A stretch of 64,000 bases of DNA from Actinomadura parmotrematis. Lineage in GTDB: Bacteria > Actinomycetota > Actinomycetes > Streptosporangiales > Streptosporangiaceae. Position numbers and translations under genes: made by a program. Position 1 is the stretch's first letter. The number at the start of each line of letters is the position of its first letter. Of the stretch, positions 35,801 to 44,300 are shown one piece after another. The DNA is taken from the NCBI RefSeq assembly GCF_019458805.1, contig NZ_JAIBOA010000017.1, forward strand, positions 113,344 to 177,343. Direction: 5' to 3'. The notes beneath the pieces were generated by a model, which was not told the DNA's origin, made no database searches, and was given only the letters and a program-made list of their open reading frames with translations.

Positions 35801-36433
35801 GAACGGAGCCTTGCCGGTCGCGGCGAACAGCACGATCGCGCCCCACGCCCAGACGTCGACGGCCGGGGTCGGGCGGTGCCCGCGGAACACCTCGGGCGCC
35901 ATCCACCGCGGCGTGCCCTTGATCGACCCGGTGGCGCTGCGCGACATCTCCTCGGTGCGCGCGATGCCGAAGTCGATGACGCGCGGGCCGTCCGGGCCGA
36001 GCAGCACGTTCGCCGGCTTCAGGTCGCGGTGCACCACGCCCGCGCGGTGGATCGACGCGAGCGCCGTCACGACGCCGATCGCGAGGCGGTGCAGCTCGTC
36101 CGGCCGGTAGGCGCCGGTGCGGTCGACCCAGCTCTGCAGGTCGGCGCCGGGCACGTACTCGCTCACGATGTAGGGCGGGGCGTGGTCGAGGTCGGCGGCG
36201 AGGATCCGGGCGGTGCAGAACGGGGCGACGCGCTGCAGGGCGGCGGCTTCCTTGCGCAGGCCGTCGCGGAACGCCTCGTCGACGGCGTCGGTGTGCAGCG
36301 CCTTGACCGCGACGCGGGTGCCCTGCACGTCGTAGCCCTCGTAGACGACGCCCTGGCCGCCGGCGCCGAGCCGGGCCGCCAGCCAGTAGCCGCCGAGCTG
36401 CCTCGGGTCGCGTTCGAGCAGGGGGGTGCTCAC
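32840..36433 (-). CDS. Giant Ser/Thr kinase - winged helix - TM - WD40 fusion
   Basis: A 1197-residue receptor-like protein. The kinase is at about 12-265 (GAGGQGVVYEGYD, HRDLKPANVLL, VIDFGIARTEEM, GTPRWMAPEVF). The next ~190 residues resemble the winged-helix and linker region that follows the NTPase in nSTAND-type WD40 proteins (QAVPRILLRMLAARA, VHRVLTAFGDAGLL, ERDFLKASVEQTRRRARTR). A TM helix lies near 458-480 (AVTGALAALLLVALLAGG). An extracytoplasmic WD40 propeller follows to the end, with many SPDGR blades. In effect a kinase replaces the STAND NTPase. It is convergent with the DUF4132 pair, 12 nt apart. Confidence 0.9.
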   Translation of the reverse strand: MSTPLLERDPRQLGGYWLAARLGAGGQGVVYEGYDVQGTRVAVKALHTDAVDEAFRDGLRKEAAALQRVAPFCTARILAADLDHAPPYIVSEYVPGADLQSWVDRTGAYRPDELHRLAIGVVTALASIHRAGVVHRDLKPANVLLGPDGPRVIDFGIARTEEMSRSATGSIKGTPRWMAPEVFRGHRPTPAVDVWAWGAIVLFAATGKAPFDGDTLPVLMHQITTLRPDTGVLAEPLRGLVEAALRQDPDERPRPEDVLAGLIGGRRPDPLEAGKQAAAGTVQPSMTFPPTLGALAERAYGGLDPQARQAVPRILLRMLAARARAGDVLCTVPVGDFSDGDADPGTVHRVLTAFGDAGLLHGSGGTVRLTTPALLRAWPRLREWFEAERDGLDHHHVLADATHRWDGGGRKPTDLLQGSRLDDALGWASAGRRHITLNPAERDFLKASVEQTRRRARTRTAVTGALAALLLVALLAGGTAGAQSWNLAKANDTVSAQRDSAVGRQLAARALQLRRTDPTLARRLAVAAASLAGDVPDAHDALLALNSQWERDIWAPPGTDGSWNQVYPAGGGPTVFWKPATGRIIIADAGARRVVRTLAVTGAPLAGMDLTLDGARLFTLQKDGTQVFWDVATGAARPLPYKHPAGAGLWLSPTGAKLVRTLDGQITVVEAATGRELFRAAGKNSVWGPAMSPDERSMVMPLEAGKDRMRLAWWDLATGKELPGAHSRPHQYPFADARQFQGTTFSPDGRFLATRVGDTIAVLDARTREVRTTLKVPNGVDAPDLDFSRDGRYIAMDMTMWSTEIGTGEGPYLHYTPDAMCNGTRFGRDGTTLRCVDEQDRVRTIDVSAFTGGIRFAELSAHSAISGDGRTLAVASSSFPGTVQVWDTATGARRGDLAVGHPLSGGTALSPDGRFLALPGEAGAIEVWDVRARTRRTTIAAGPPPLAGRPLPSFSPDGRALAVLTSTKPSVLTFFDAATGRRLGEARAAAQRSTVGDADIRIVWSKDGRRVVSATDLGVVAFPSGRTAVPPGALGAPLVSRTVQALNPQGVLATVEGVVNQRTLIFWDAATLKQRGAPVRLPEGKTPITALSPDGRLAATADSKGRIDVWDVATQRHLGLALTGHTTGTDTVIDALAFSADGTRLYSVGEDDAKLVTHLVGTRPLRAALCKQTGGLTRREWDRNVRKDYGIPYRATC

Positions 36434-36527
36434 GTCATCACTTCCTCGGGGGAGGGGGACCGGTGGCCGGTCCGGGCCGCGGCGGCCCGGCCGGACACGT
36501 CGGCGGGGGGTCTGGTGCGGGGTGGGG

Positions 36528-36656
36528 TCAGGCGTTGCGGCGGCGCTCGCGGCGCTCCTCGGCGCGGCGCCGCCGGGACTGGCCGAGCGCTCCGGCGAGG
36601 CCGATCAGGCCGCCGCCGATGGCGCCGGCCACCAGGACGTGGAGCAACTGGTCCAT
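36528..36656 (-). CDS. Small membrane protein upstream of the giant kinase
   Basis: A 42-residue peptide: one TM segment (LLHVLVAGAIGGGLIGLAGAL) and a strongly basic Arg-rich C-terminal tail (SRRRRAEERRERRRNA). ATG at 36656 follows GAGGGAGAG at good spacing. It is 95 nt upstream of the kinase on the same strand, so it may be a co-transcribed accessory. No family is recognised. Confidence 0.55.
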   Translation of the reverse strand: MDQLLHVLVAGAIGGGLIGLAGALGQSRRRRAEERRERRRNA

Positions 36657-36785
36657 GAGCTCTCCCTCGCGGTCGGGGCGGGGCCCGGTGGCCGCCAACC
36701 CAGAAGAACAATTCTGTCTACTTGAAGGGTACGACGAGCGCGGCCCGGCGGAGGTTCGGTGAACGCCCGGGGAAATCGCCGTGCC

Positions 36786-36814
36786 TTCAAGTGCGGTGCC
36801 CGCTGCCCTAAACT
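36786..36814 (+). promoter_or_regulatory. Leaderless promoter of the TetR gene
   Basis: -35 TTCAAG (36786-36791), exactly 17 nt, -10 TAAACT (36809-36814), then 6 nt to the ATG at 36821. The -35 lies in CCTTCAAGT, whose complement ACTTGAAGG occurs at 36720-36728. This makes a 9-bp inverted repeat bracketing the divergent promoter region, a possible TetR operator pair. Confidence 0.55.
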
Positions 36815-36820
36815 GGGCCG

Positions 36821-37480
36821 ATGCCCACGTCACGACGGTTGCCGCGAGGGCGGACCGCCCTGCCGCCCGAGGAGGTCGCCCGCGTCCAGCGCGGCCGCCT
36901 CTGCGAGGCGATGGCCGAGGTCGTCACGGAGAAGGGCTACGCCGCCACGTCGGTGGCGGACGTGCTGAAGCTCGCCGGGGTCTCCCGGCAGAGCTTCTAC
37001 CAGCTGTTCTCCTCCAAGCAGGACTGCTTCCTCGCCACCTACGACCGCGCCGCCGAGCGCCTGGTGGCGCGGGTCTTCGAGGCGCTCGGCCCCGGCGGCC
37101 TGGACGACGGCCCGGACGACCCGTCGCCCCCGCTGAAGCGCTACGAGCGCGGGTTCAACGCCTACCTGGAGGCGCTGCGGGCCGAATGGTCCTACACGCG
37201 GCTGTTCCTGGTGGAGGTGTTCGCGGCGGGCCCCGCCGCCGTCGCGCGGCGCGTCGAGGGGCAGGACTTCCTGGTGCAGACGCACGCCGACGTGCTCGGC
37301 GCGGCCACGCCCGAGGCGCTGCTCGCCTGCCGGATGGTCGTCGCCGCCGGGGCGTCGCTGGTCAGCAACGCCGCCGCCGCCGACCGGCCCGACCGGCTCG
37401 CCGACATCGGCCGCGAGATCGTCGAGTACGTCCGCACGCTCTGGGAGGCCGGCGTCTTCACCGCCCCGGTGGACGCCTGA
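36821..37480 (+). CDS. TetR/AcrR-family regulator
   Basis: A 219-residue repressor. The HTH is at about 22-70: RLCEAMAEVVTEKGYAATSV, then LAGVSRQSFYQLFSSKQDCFLATYD. The C-terminal ligand domain is helical (YERGFNAYLEALRAEWSYTRLFLVEVFAAG). Predicted leaderless start. It is divergent from the small membrane protein/giant kinase operon across a region carrying a 9-bp inverted repeat. The target is unknown. Confidence 0.92.
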   Translation: MPTSRRLPRGRTALPPEEVARVQRGRLCEAMAEVVTEKGYAATSVADVLKLAGVSRQSFYQLFSSKQDCFLATYDRAAERLVARVFEALGPGGLDDGPDDPSPPLKRYERGFNAYLEALRAEWSYTRLFLVEVFAAGPAAVARRVEGQDFLVQTHADVLGAATPEALLACRMVVAAGASLVSNAAAADRPDRLADIGREIVEYVRTLWEAGVFTAPVDA

Positions 37481-37554
37481 CCGGAACCGCCCGTCCCGCC
37501 CGCCCGTCCCGCCCGCCCGTCCCGCCGCTGACGATGACCACCCGGTCGCCCCAT

Positions 37555-37616
37555 GTTGAGATGCGGCGTGTTGGGCCTTCTGGCGATCGAAAGTGCCCAA
37601 CACTCCGCATCTCAAC
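37555..37616. repeat. Near-perfect 22-bp inverted repeat
   Basis: Left arm 37555-37576 and right arm 37595-37616 are complementary at 21 of 22 positions, with an 18-nt loop. Arms begin GTTGAGATGCGG and end GTTGGGC. It lies 75 nt after the TetR stop and 150 nt before the SDR start. It is too long and AT-mixed for a standard actinomycete terminator. It could be a REP/MITE-like element or a strong RNA hairpin. Confidence 0.8.
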
Positions 37617-37766
37617 CGTTGATGACCGGGGGGTCGCGGGTGGTGGGACGTGCTCGGCGTCGCGGGTCGCGTTAGGGGAACATTTTTGTCTTTTTGATGG
37701 TCGTCTCCCCTTCCCGCCGGCGGCGGCGCGTGGAACACTCGGCCGCGGGGAGCCCTGGGGGAGGCC

Positions 37767-38663
37767 ATGCGATCCACCATCGTGATGACCGGAGCGAGCC
37801 GCGGGATCGGCCGGTCCACCGCCGGGCACATCCTGCGCCGGGCGCCGGGCGTCCGCCTCGTCGTCCTCGGCCGGACCCCGACGGCGCCGGACGCCGGTGA
37901 GATCGTCCACATCGCCACCGACCTCGGCTCGCTGCGCAGCGTCCGGGAGGGTGCCGCCGCCGTCCGCGAACGGCTGGCGAGCGGCGCCCTGCCGCCGCTG
38001 CGCGGCATCGTCGCCAACGCGGGCGTCCAGCACACCGACGCGCTGACCGAGAGCGCCGACGGCTTCGAGGCCACGTTCGCCGTCAACGTGCTGGCCCACC
38101 ACCTGCTCGTCCGGCTGCTCCAGGACCGCCTGACGCCGCCCGCCCGCGTCGTCGTCACCGTCAGCGACACCCACTTCGGCGACGTCCGGCACAACCTGGG
38201 CATGGTCCCCGGCCCGCGCTGGCGGGAGCCCGACGCGCTGGCCCGTCCGGGCGCCTTCCCCAAGCCCGCGAGCACGGGCGCGGGTCGCACGGCGTACTCC
38301 ACCAGCAAGCTGGCCGCCGTCCACCTCGTCCACGAGTACGCCCGCCGCCTGCCGGCCGGGATCGACGCCGTCGCCTACAACCCCGGCCTCGTCCCCGGCA
38401 CCGGCCTCGCCCGCAACGCCGGGCCGCTCGCCCGCTTCGCGATGCGCCGGATCCTGCCGGCGCTCGCCGCCACGCCGCTCGCGACCGGCCCCGGCACGGC
38501 GGGGCGCCGCCTGGCGGACGTGGTCCTCGGCGCGATCGCCGCGCCGACCGGGTCCTACGTGGACCGGCGCCGCCCGGCCCGGTCCTCCGCCGCGTCCTAC
38601 GACCCGGCGCGCGAGCGCGAGCTGTGGGACGCCGCCGAGCGGCTCACCGCCGGGACGGCGTGA
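37767..38663 (+). CDS. Short-chain dehydrogenase/reductase
   Basis: A 298-residue SDR of the retinol-dehydrogenase/WWOX-like group. It has cofactor motif MTGASRGIGRSTA, the structural IVANAGVQHTD, VVTVSDTHFGD with the catalytic Ser, and YxxxK in AYSTSKLAAVHLV. The ATG follows GGGGGAGG. The saccharopine-dehydrogenase-like gene follows by 7 nt, so the two probably form an operon. Substrate is unknown. Confidence 0.9.
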   Translation: MRSTIVMTGASRGIGRSTAGHILRRAPGVRLVVLGRTPTAPDAGEIVHIATDLGSLRSVREGAAAVRERLASGALPPLRGIVANAGVQHTDALTESADGFEATFAVNVLAHHLLVRLLQDRLTPPARVVVTVSDTHFGDVRHNLGMVPGPRWREPDALARPGAFPKPASTGAGRTAYSTSKLAAVHLVHEYARRLPAGIDAVAYNPGLVPGTGLARNAGPLARFAMRRILPALAATPLATGPGTAGRRLADVVLGAIAAPTGSYVDRRRPARSSAASYDPARERELWDAAERLTAGTA

Positions 38664-38670
38664 GGCGGCC

Positions 38671-39591
38671 ATGGCGACCTTCCTGGTGCTGGGCGGGTAC
38701 GGGGCGGTCGGCCGCGAGATCGTCGCGCTGCTGCGGGACGGCGGCGACGAGGCGCTCGCGGCGGGCCGCGACGCCGCCCGCGCCGACCGCCGCGTCGACC
38801 TCGCCGAGCCGGGCCTGCGCTCCTACCGAGCCGCCCTCGACGGCGCGGGCGTCGTCGTCAACGCCTCGGGGGCCGAGGACCCGCGGTTCGCGGAGCTCGC
38901 GGCGGCGCGGGGCGCGGCGTTCGTCGACATCACCGCCACGACCTCCTACACGGCCGAGCTGGAGCGGCTCGACCCGCCGCGTCCGGTGCTGCTCGGCGTC
39001 GGGCTCGCCCCCGGGCTGACGAACCTGCTCGCCGCCGACGTCCACCGCGCCGCGCCGGGACCGGTCGACGTCGCCGTCCTGCTCGGGGCCGGCGACCGGC
39101 ACGGGCCGGCGGCGACCGACTGGACCTACCGGCTGCTCGGCCGCCGCTTCCACCACGGCGGCGACACGATCCGCAACCTCACCCGGCCGCGGGCGTTCGA
39201 CCTGCCCGGCCTCGGCCGCCGCCGGCTCTACCGGCTGGACTTCTCCGACCAGCACGCCCTCAGCCGCGACCTCGGCGTACCGGTCCGCACCTACTTCGGC
39301 CTCGACTCGCGGACGGCGACCGCCGCCCTCGCCGCGCTCACCTGGCTGCCCGGCGCCTCCCGCGCGCCGCGCGGCGTGCACCCGCCCGGCGGCGACGGCT
39401 GGCTGCTGCTCGCCCGCGGCCACGACGGCACCGTCCGGTGGGCGCGCGGGCGCGGCCAGTCGCGCGGCACGGCGATCGTGACGGCCGCCGCCGCCCGCCT
39501 GGCGCCCGGCCTGCCTCCCGGGACGCGGCACCTGCACCACGTCCTCACCCTCCGCGACCTGCCCGCCCACCAGGGCATCGAACTCGGCTGA
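38671..39591 (+). CDS. Saccharopine-dehydrogenase-like NAD(P)-binding protein
   Basis: A 306-residue Rossmann protein: VLGGYGAVGREIVALL at the N-terminus, ALDGAGVVVNASG, FVDITATTSYTAEL, GLAPGLTNLLAADVH. These features resemble trans-acting saccharopine dehydrogenase-like reductases of actinomycetes. The C-terminal half (TWTYRLLGRRFHHGG type, not recognised) is unusual. The reaction is unknown. It is downstream partner of the SDR. Confidence 0.75.
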   Translation: MATFLVLGGYGAVGREIVALLRDGGDEALAAGRDAARADRRVDLAEPGLRSYRAALDGAGVVVNASGAEDPRFAELAAARGAAFVDITATTSYTAELERLDPPRPVLLGVGLAPGLTNLLAADVHRAAPGPVDVAVLLGAGDRHGPAATDWTYRLLGRRFHHGGDTIRNLTRPRAFDLPGLGRRRLYRLDFSDQHALSRDLGVPVRTYFGLDSRTATAALAALTWLPGASRAPRGVHPPGGDGWLLLARGHDGTVRWARGRGQSRGTAIVTAAAARLAPGLPPGTRHLHHVLTLRDLPAHQGIELG

Positions 39592-39913
39592 ACCGCCGTC
39601 CGCGCCGGCGTCGGGACCTTCGGCCCTGTACCGGAGGCGGGGGAGCGCGCAGGCTCGGCCGGGAGGGGTTACCGGACGCGGGACGGGCGCGCCCGTGCGA
39701 CCCGAGCGCCCGCCATGGCGGAGGCCGTGACGGACCCTCCCACCGGCGCGGGCCGTCGCCCCGGCGCCGACGGCCCGGCCGGACGCGGGGCGCGCGTACC
39801 GGCCGGGCCGGGCGCGGCGCCGTGAGCTCGCGCAACGTGTCCGGTTGGACACCGCTCGTCCGGGCATGAGGATGACCGTCCAGTCATCCGCGATCCGCAA
39901 AGGAGCGATCGTC
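39592..39913. other. 322-nt non-coding stretch
   Basis: I see no convincing gene here; open frames show no codon bias in the third position. The only clear structure is the inverted repeat at 39870-39889 (separate entry) and a ribosome site at 39901-39905 for the small peptide. Confidence 0.6.
39870..39889. promoter_or_regulatory. Operator-like inverted repeat before the small peptide
   Basis: GGATGAC-cgtcca-GTCATCC, perfect 7-bp arms with a 6-nt spacer, 24 nt upstream of the peptide ATG. It could be a repressor site or a small 5' hairpin. Confidence 0.55.
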
Positions 39914-40075
39914 ATGGCCCAGCCCGAGCACCCGGCCGACGTCACCACCGCCGACACCGCCCGCACCGCCCACGGGAGCGACCCGCTGCCCGAGGCGTGG
40001 GAGGTCGCCGACGTCCCGGCCGCCTCGTCCGCGATCCGCCGCAACCCGCTGCGCACCGACGCCGACCTCGGCTGA
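39914..40075 (+). CDS. Small 53-residue peptide, possible RiPP-like precursor
   Basis: Encodes an acidic, Ala/Thr/Asp-rich peptide with no Cys, ending SSAIRRNPLRTDADLG. It has a strong ribosome site (AGGAG, 8 nt before ATG) and its own operator-like inverted repeat, which argue that it is real. The N-terminal half is leader-like; the C-terminal half is more varied (LPEAWEV, IRRNPL). No modifying enzyme (YcaO, LanM, radical SAM, ATP-grasp) is near, so a RiPP role is only a possibility. It may instead be a signal peptide for the neighbouring TPR protein, whose family often pairs with small peptides. Confidence 0.5.
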   Translation: MAQPEHPADVTTADTARTAHGSDPLPEAWEVADVPAASSAIRRNPLRTDADLG

Positions 40076-40094
40076 GCCGCTCCCGACCCGGACG

Positions 40095-40241
40095 TCAGCC
40101 CGGACCGGCGCCACCGCCGGCCACGGCCACCGCGACGAGGCCGAGGTCCACGTAGGCGATCCGCCCGCCCGGCCCGCGCTCCACGAGTAGAAGGTGACCG
40201 GCCCGCGAGAAAGCGCCATCCCAGCCCACCGCCCTTCCCAT
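40095..40241 (-). CDS. Small hypothetical protein downstream of the TPR gene
   Basis: A 48-residue reading frame (MGRAVGWDGAFSRAGHLLLV, ending VAVAVAGGGAGPG), 25 nt after the stop of the TPR gene on the same strand. Amino-acid makeup is protein-like and it fills an otherwise empty stretch. No ribosome site is evident and no family is recognised. It converges with the small peptide gene. Confidence 0.3.
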   Translation of the reverse strand: MGRAVGWDGAFSRAGHLLLVERGPGGRIAYVDLGLVAVAVAGGGAGPG

Positions 40242-40266
40242 CACGTTCGGTAAGAGATGGGGAACG

Positions 40267-41199
40267 CTAAGGCGCCGGGCCGAGGCGAAGGTTCTCCGCC
40301 GGAAACCGTGCTCGGATGAGGTTCATGCGCCAGGCGAGGCCGCGCAGCTCGCGGCCGCCGGGCTTGAGCAGCAGGTCGGCGACCAGCTCGCGGAGGAGCG
40401 GGTGGTGGTGCACCTGTTCGGGGGAGAGGCGTTCGGCGTGCCGGAGTTCGGCGCCCGCCGCGCGGTGGTCGCCGAGCATGGCGTGCGCGCGGGCGCGTTC
40501 CAGGCGCAGGGCGGCCCGGCGGTCGCCGGAGGCCAGGGCCTGCGGGACGTCGGCGTCGGCGTCGGCGTAGGTGAGGGCACGGCCGGGTTCGCCCGCCTCC
40601 ACGGCCAGGGACGCCCGCCACACGCCGACGTTGGCCGGGCCGAACAGTTCCCAGGCGTGCGGGTCGTCGCCCAGGGGCGCGGCGATGCGCGCCGCCTCCT
40701 CGGCGTGGGCGTCGGCGGCGGCGTGGTCGCCTTGGATCTGGCGGGTGAGGGCGGCGGAGAGACGCAGCATCCCGTAGACCTGTCGCGCGAAACGGTCGTC
40801 GCCGACGTGCGGTTCCACGTCGTCGGCCGCCTCGGGCGTGGTCATCAGGGCGCACGGCAGGTTCATGGAACTGCGGGCGTGGGCGCGGCCGTAGGCGGCC
40901 GCGGCGCACCAGACCGGGTCGCCGAGCAGGGCCGCGGCCCGGTGGCCGCGCTCGCCGCTGATCCAGGCCAGTTCGGTGGCGCCCAGGTGCCGCAGCGCGC
41001 AGACCGCCTCCGAACCGTACGCCTTCACGAGCAGGCGGAGCGCCGTCGAGCGTGCGGGCTCCGGACCGGCGGAGCGCACGCACAGCTCGCCGAGGAGAGG
41101 CGGCAGGAGACGCATGACCGTCGTGTAGTCGGCCGTGCGGAGAGCCGCGTCCACCGCGTCGAGGTCGTCGCGGAGGAGGGGGAGCGGCCGGGCGGGCAC
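40267..41199 (-). CDS. TPR protein, XRE-type regulator body without its HTH
   Basis: A 310-residue helical protein matching the C-terminal TPR region of actinomycete XRE-TPR regulators: LRDDLDAVDAALRTADYTTV, LVKAYGSEAVCALRHLGATELAWISGERG, DDPHAWELFGPANVGVWRASLAVEAGEPGRAL, GDRRAALRLERARAHAMLGDHRAAGAELRHAERL, LAWRMNLIRARF. The DNA-binding N-terminus expected in front is missing. In frame, only 18 further residues (GPYWAALDDPPD included) precede a TAG at 41253. GTG 41199 is a plausible start. It is either a shortened regulator or a remnant cut by arrival of the DUF4132 cassette beside it. Confidence 0.65.
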   Translation of the reverse strand: MPARPLPLLRDDLDAVDAALRTADYTTVMRLLPPLLGELCVRSAGPEPARSTALRLLVKAYGSEAVCALRHLGATELAWISGERGHRAAALLGDPVWCAAAAYGRAHARSSMNLPCALMTTPEAADDVEPHVGDDRFARQVYGMLRLSAALTRQIQGDHAAADAHAEEAARIAAPLGDDPHAWELFGPANVGVWRASLAVEAGEPGRALTYADADADVPQALASGDRRAALRLERARAHAMLGDHRAAGAELRHAERLSPEQVHHHPLLRELVADLLLKPGGRELRGLAWRMNLIRARFPAENLRLGPAP

Positions 41200-41345
41200 G
41201 TCCGGCGGGTCGTCGAGCGCCGCCCAGTACGGCCCGAGCGGCCGCAGTGGCTACATGGCCCTCGGCGCGTTCGGGTGGGAACGTCGCGACTTCGCGTGGG
41301 AGGCCACCGTCCTCGCGTTCAGGACGAACGAGACGTACCGGAATT

Positions 41346-41368
41346 CTGTCGGCCGCCCCCACTACCGT
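41346..41368 (+). promoter_or_regulatory. Candidate PafBC-type DNA-damage promoter of cassette A
   Basis: CTGTCGGCC (41346-41354), exactly 8 nt, TACCGT (41363-41368), then 7 nt to GTG 41376. TGTCRG and TANNNT of the LexA-independent damage motif are present. The layout closely parallels the element before the other DUF4132 pair. A leaderless mRNA is expected. Confidence 0.55.
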
Positions 41369-41375
41369 GATCACC

Positions 41376-44300
41376 GTGATCCTGGAGTTCATCCCCCGCC
41401 GCGGCGGCGCCCCCGGCCCCGCCCTCGCCGTCGCCCCCGACGCCGCCGAGCGGCTCGCCCGCGCCCTGCCCGACGACGGCGACGGCGCCGCCGCCCTGCG
41501 CCTGTACGGCGAGCCGGACGGGTGGCGGACGCTGGTGGACGGCCTCGTCGCCCGCCGCGGTCCCGCCGCCGCAGCGGCCTCGGTCGCCGGACTGGCCGGC
41601 CGCACCGACCCGGCCCGGCCCGGTTCCACGAACGGGCTGCGGCACAAGGACCTCGACGCCCTCAGCCGCCTCCGCGCGTTCCTCGCCGCCACCGGCGACG
41701 ACGAGTACGCCCGCGCGATCGACCTCCTCGCCCCGCTGCGCGGCTCGGAGCTCGGCGACCTGGTGACGGGCTTCCTGGTCCCCACCCGGCACGACTGGGC
41801 CGCCGCCGACCTGGCACGAAGGTCGATGTGGACCCAGCACAACCCGCTGCGCGTCCTCGCCCTCTGCTCCCTCGGCGCCCCCGAGCACCTGGACGGCGTC
41901 AGTCTCGAACAGGACGACCTCCTGGACCGCGTCATCCTGGGAACGCTGGCGGACGGCGTCGGCGGCGACGCCCTCGCCGCCCACTTCGCCCGGCTGCTGG
42001 ACGGACCCATCTGGGACGACGCGGGCCGGGCCCTCGGCCTGGCGCTCGGCCGCATCCCCGGCGACCGCGCGCTGCTCGCCCTCGCCGAGCGCGCGGGCCG
42101 GTCCTACATGCGGACGCCCGTGCTCGCCGCGCTGCGCCGCGTCCCCGAGCGCCTCCCGGAGTTCGCCGCCGCGCTGCGCAGCGGCGGCGGCAGCGCGATC
42201 CTCGACCTCCTCCAGCGCGAACGCGCCTTGCTGGACGTCCCGCGCGTCCCCGACGCCGCCCCGGCCGACGTGCCCGGCTTCCTCGCGACGCCGCCCGGAC
42301 AGGAGCCCCGCCCCGAACCCGTCGTCGTCCCCAGGCTCAAGGCGCCCGCTCCGGTCGCCGCCTGGGCCGAGGGCGAGCGGGCCGGGTGGCTGAACGCCCC
42401 CGTCGGACGCTCGGTCGGGTCGATGGTCGCGAAGAGCACCGGGCGGCCCTACGACGCCGCGAGCGACTCCACCGACGCACTGCGCGCCACCGAGGTCACG
42501 CCCGAATGGCGGCGGCAGGTCGACGACGTCCGCCGAGGCAGCCACTCCTACGCCGTCCAGGACGACGCCGCCGTCCTGCTGCTCGCGCCGGACGAGCTGG
42601 TGCGTCCGGTGCTGAAGGAATGGAACCGGCACCCCCACCCCTGGCGCTACTACGGCGATTTCGGCCCCACGTACAAGGTCCTCGCCGCCCGCTTCGAGGC
42701 CGACGCCCTCCCCTTCCTGCTGCCGATGGCCCGCTGGGACGCCGGGGCGCTCGTGCCCTTCCTCGACGTCCGGGTCGCCGCCGCCATGGCCGCCCGCGGC
42801 CCCGACGACGCCACGGCCGCCGCCTGGCTGCGGCGCCACGGCCTGGCCGCCGTCCCCTACCTGCTGAAGGACGCGCTCGCCAAGCCCGGCCCGAAGCGCC
42901 GCAAGGCCGACGCCCTGCTGCGCGCCCTCGCCGCCGAGCACGGCGCCGACGAGGTCGCCGAAGCGGCGGGGGAGCACCGCGAGGCGGTCGCGGCGTCCTT
43001 CGCCTTCGACTCCAGCCTCCTCACCGAACGCAAGATGCCCGTCCTCGGCCCGTGGCTGCACCCGGAAGCGCTGCCCCAGGCGGTCCTGCGCGCCACCGGC
43101 ACCGCCCTGCCCGCCGCCCTCGTCCCGCACCTGGTCACCCTCATCGCCCTGGACGACGGCCGCGTCGAGCGGATCCGCGAGGTGTTCGAGCCCGCCTCCC
43201 TCACCCGCCTGACCTGGGCGCTGTTCGGCCAGTGGCAGTCGGGCGGCGAGCCGAGCCCGGGATCGTGGGCGCTGCTCGCGCTCGGCGCGTTCGGCGACGA
43301 CGAGACCGCGCGGCTGCTCACCCCGTCCGTCCACGCCTGGCCCGGCGACAACGGCCACGCCAAGGCGGTGAAGGGCCTGGACGTCCTCGCCCGCATCGGC
43401 ACCGACACCGCGCTGGGGCAGCTCAACACCGTCGCGCAGCGGGCGAAGTTCAAGGCCATCAAGCAGCGCGCCGCCGAGAAGATGGAGGACGTCGCGCACG
43501 GCCTCGGCCTCACCGGCGAGGAGCTCGCCGACCGCCTCGTCCCCGCCTACGGCCTGGACGACCGCACCCTCGACTACGGCCCCCGCCGCTTCACCATCGG
43601 CGTCGACGAGCAGCTCAAGCCCTACGTCGTCGACGAGGCGGGCAAGGTCCGCAAGGCGCTGCCCAAGCCCGGCGCCAAGGACGACCCGGAGAAGGCCCCC
43701 GCCGCGCACCGCCGCTTCGCCGACCTCAAGAAGGACCTGCGCGCCACCGCCGCCATCCAGATCCAGCGCATGGAGCTGGCCATGACGACCGGACGCCGCT
43801 GGTCCGCACCCGACTTCGACCGCTTCATCGCCCGCCACCCCCTGACCGGCCACCTCGCCCGCCGCCTCGTCTGGCTCGCCGAGGACGACGGGACCGCGAC
43901 GGCGTTCCGCATCGCCGAGGACGGCACGCTCGCCGACGTCCGCGACGACCCCTTCGCTCTCCCGGACGACGCCCGCGTCGCCGTCGCCCACCCGCTGCAC
44001 CTCGGCGCCGACCTGGCCGCCTGGTCCGAGCTGCTCGCCGACTACGAGATCCTCCAGCCGTTCGAGCAGCTCGCCCGCCCCGTCCGCGCCCTCACCGGCG
44101 AGCAGCGCGCCGCCCGCCGCCTGGCCGCCTTCGAGAACGTCACCGTCCCGACCGGCCGCGTCCTCGCCCTCGTCAAGCGCGGCTGGAAGCGCGCCGCCCC
44201 GCAGGACAACGGCACCGAGTTCGGCGTCCACCGCGACCTGCCCGGCGGCCTGCACCTCATGGTCGCCCTGTCGCCGGGCATCACCGTCGGCAACGTCATG

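Noticed and set aside
39592..39913. Coding gene in the 322-nt gap
   Set aside because: Open frames there show no third-position GC pattern different from noise and no ribosome site except that of the small peptide.
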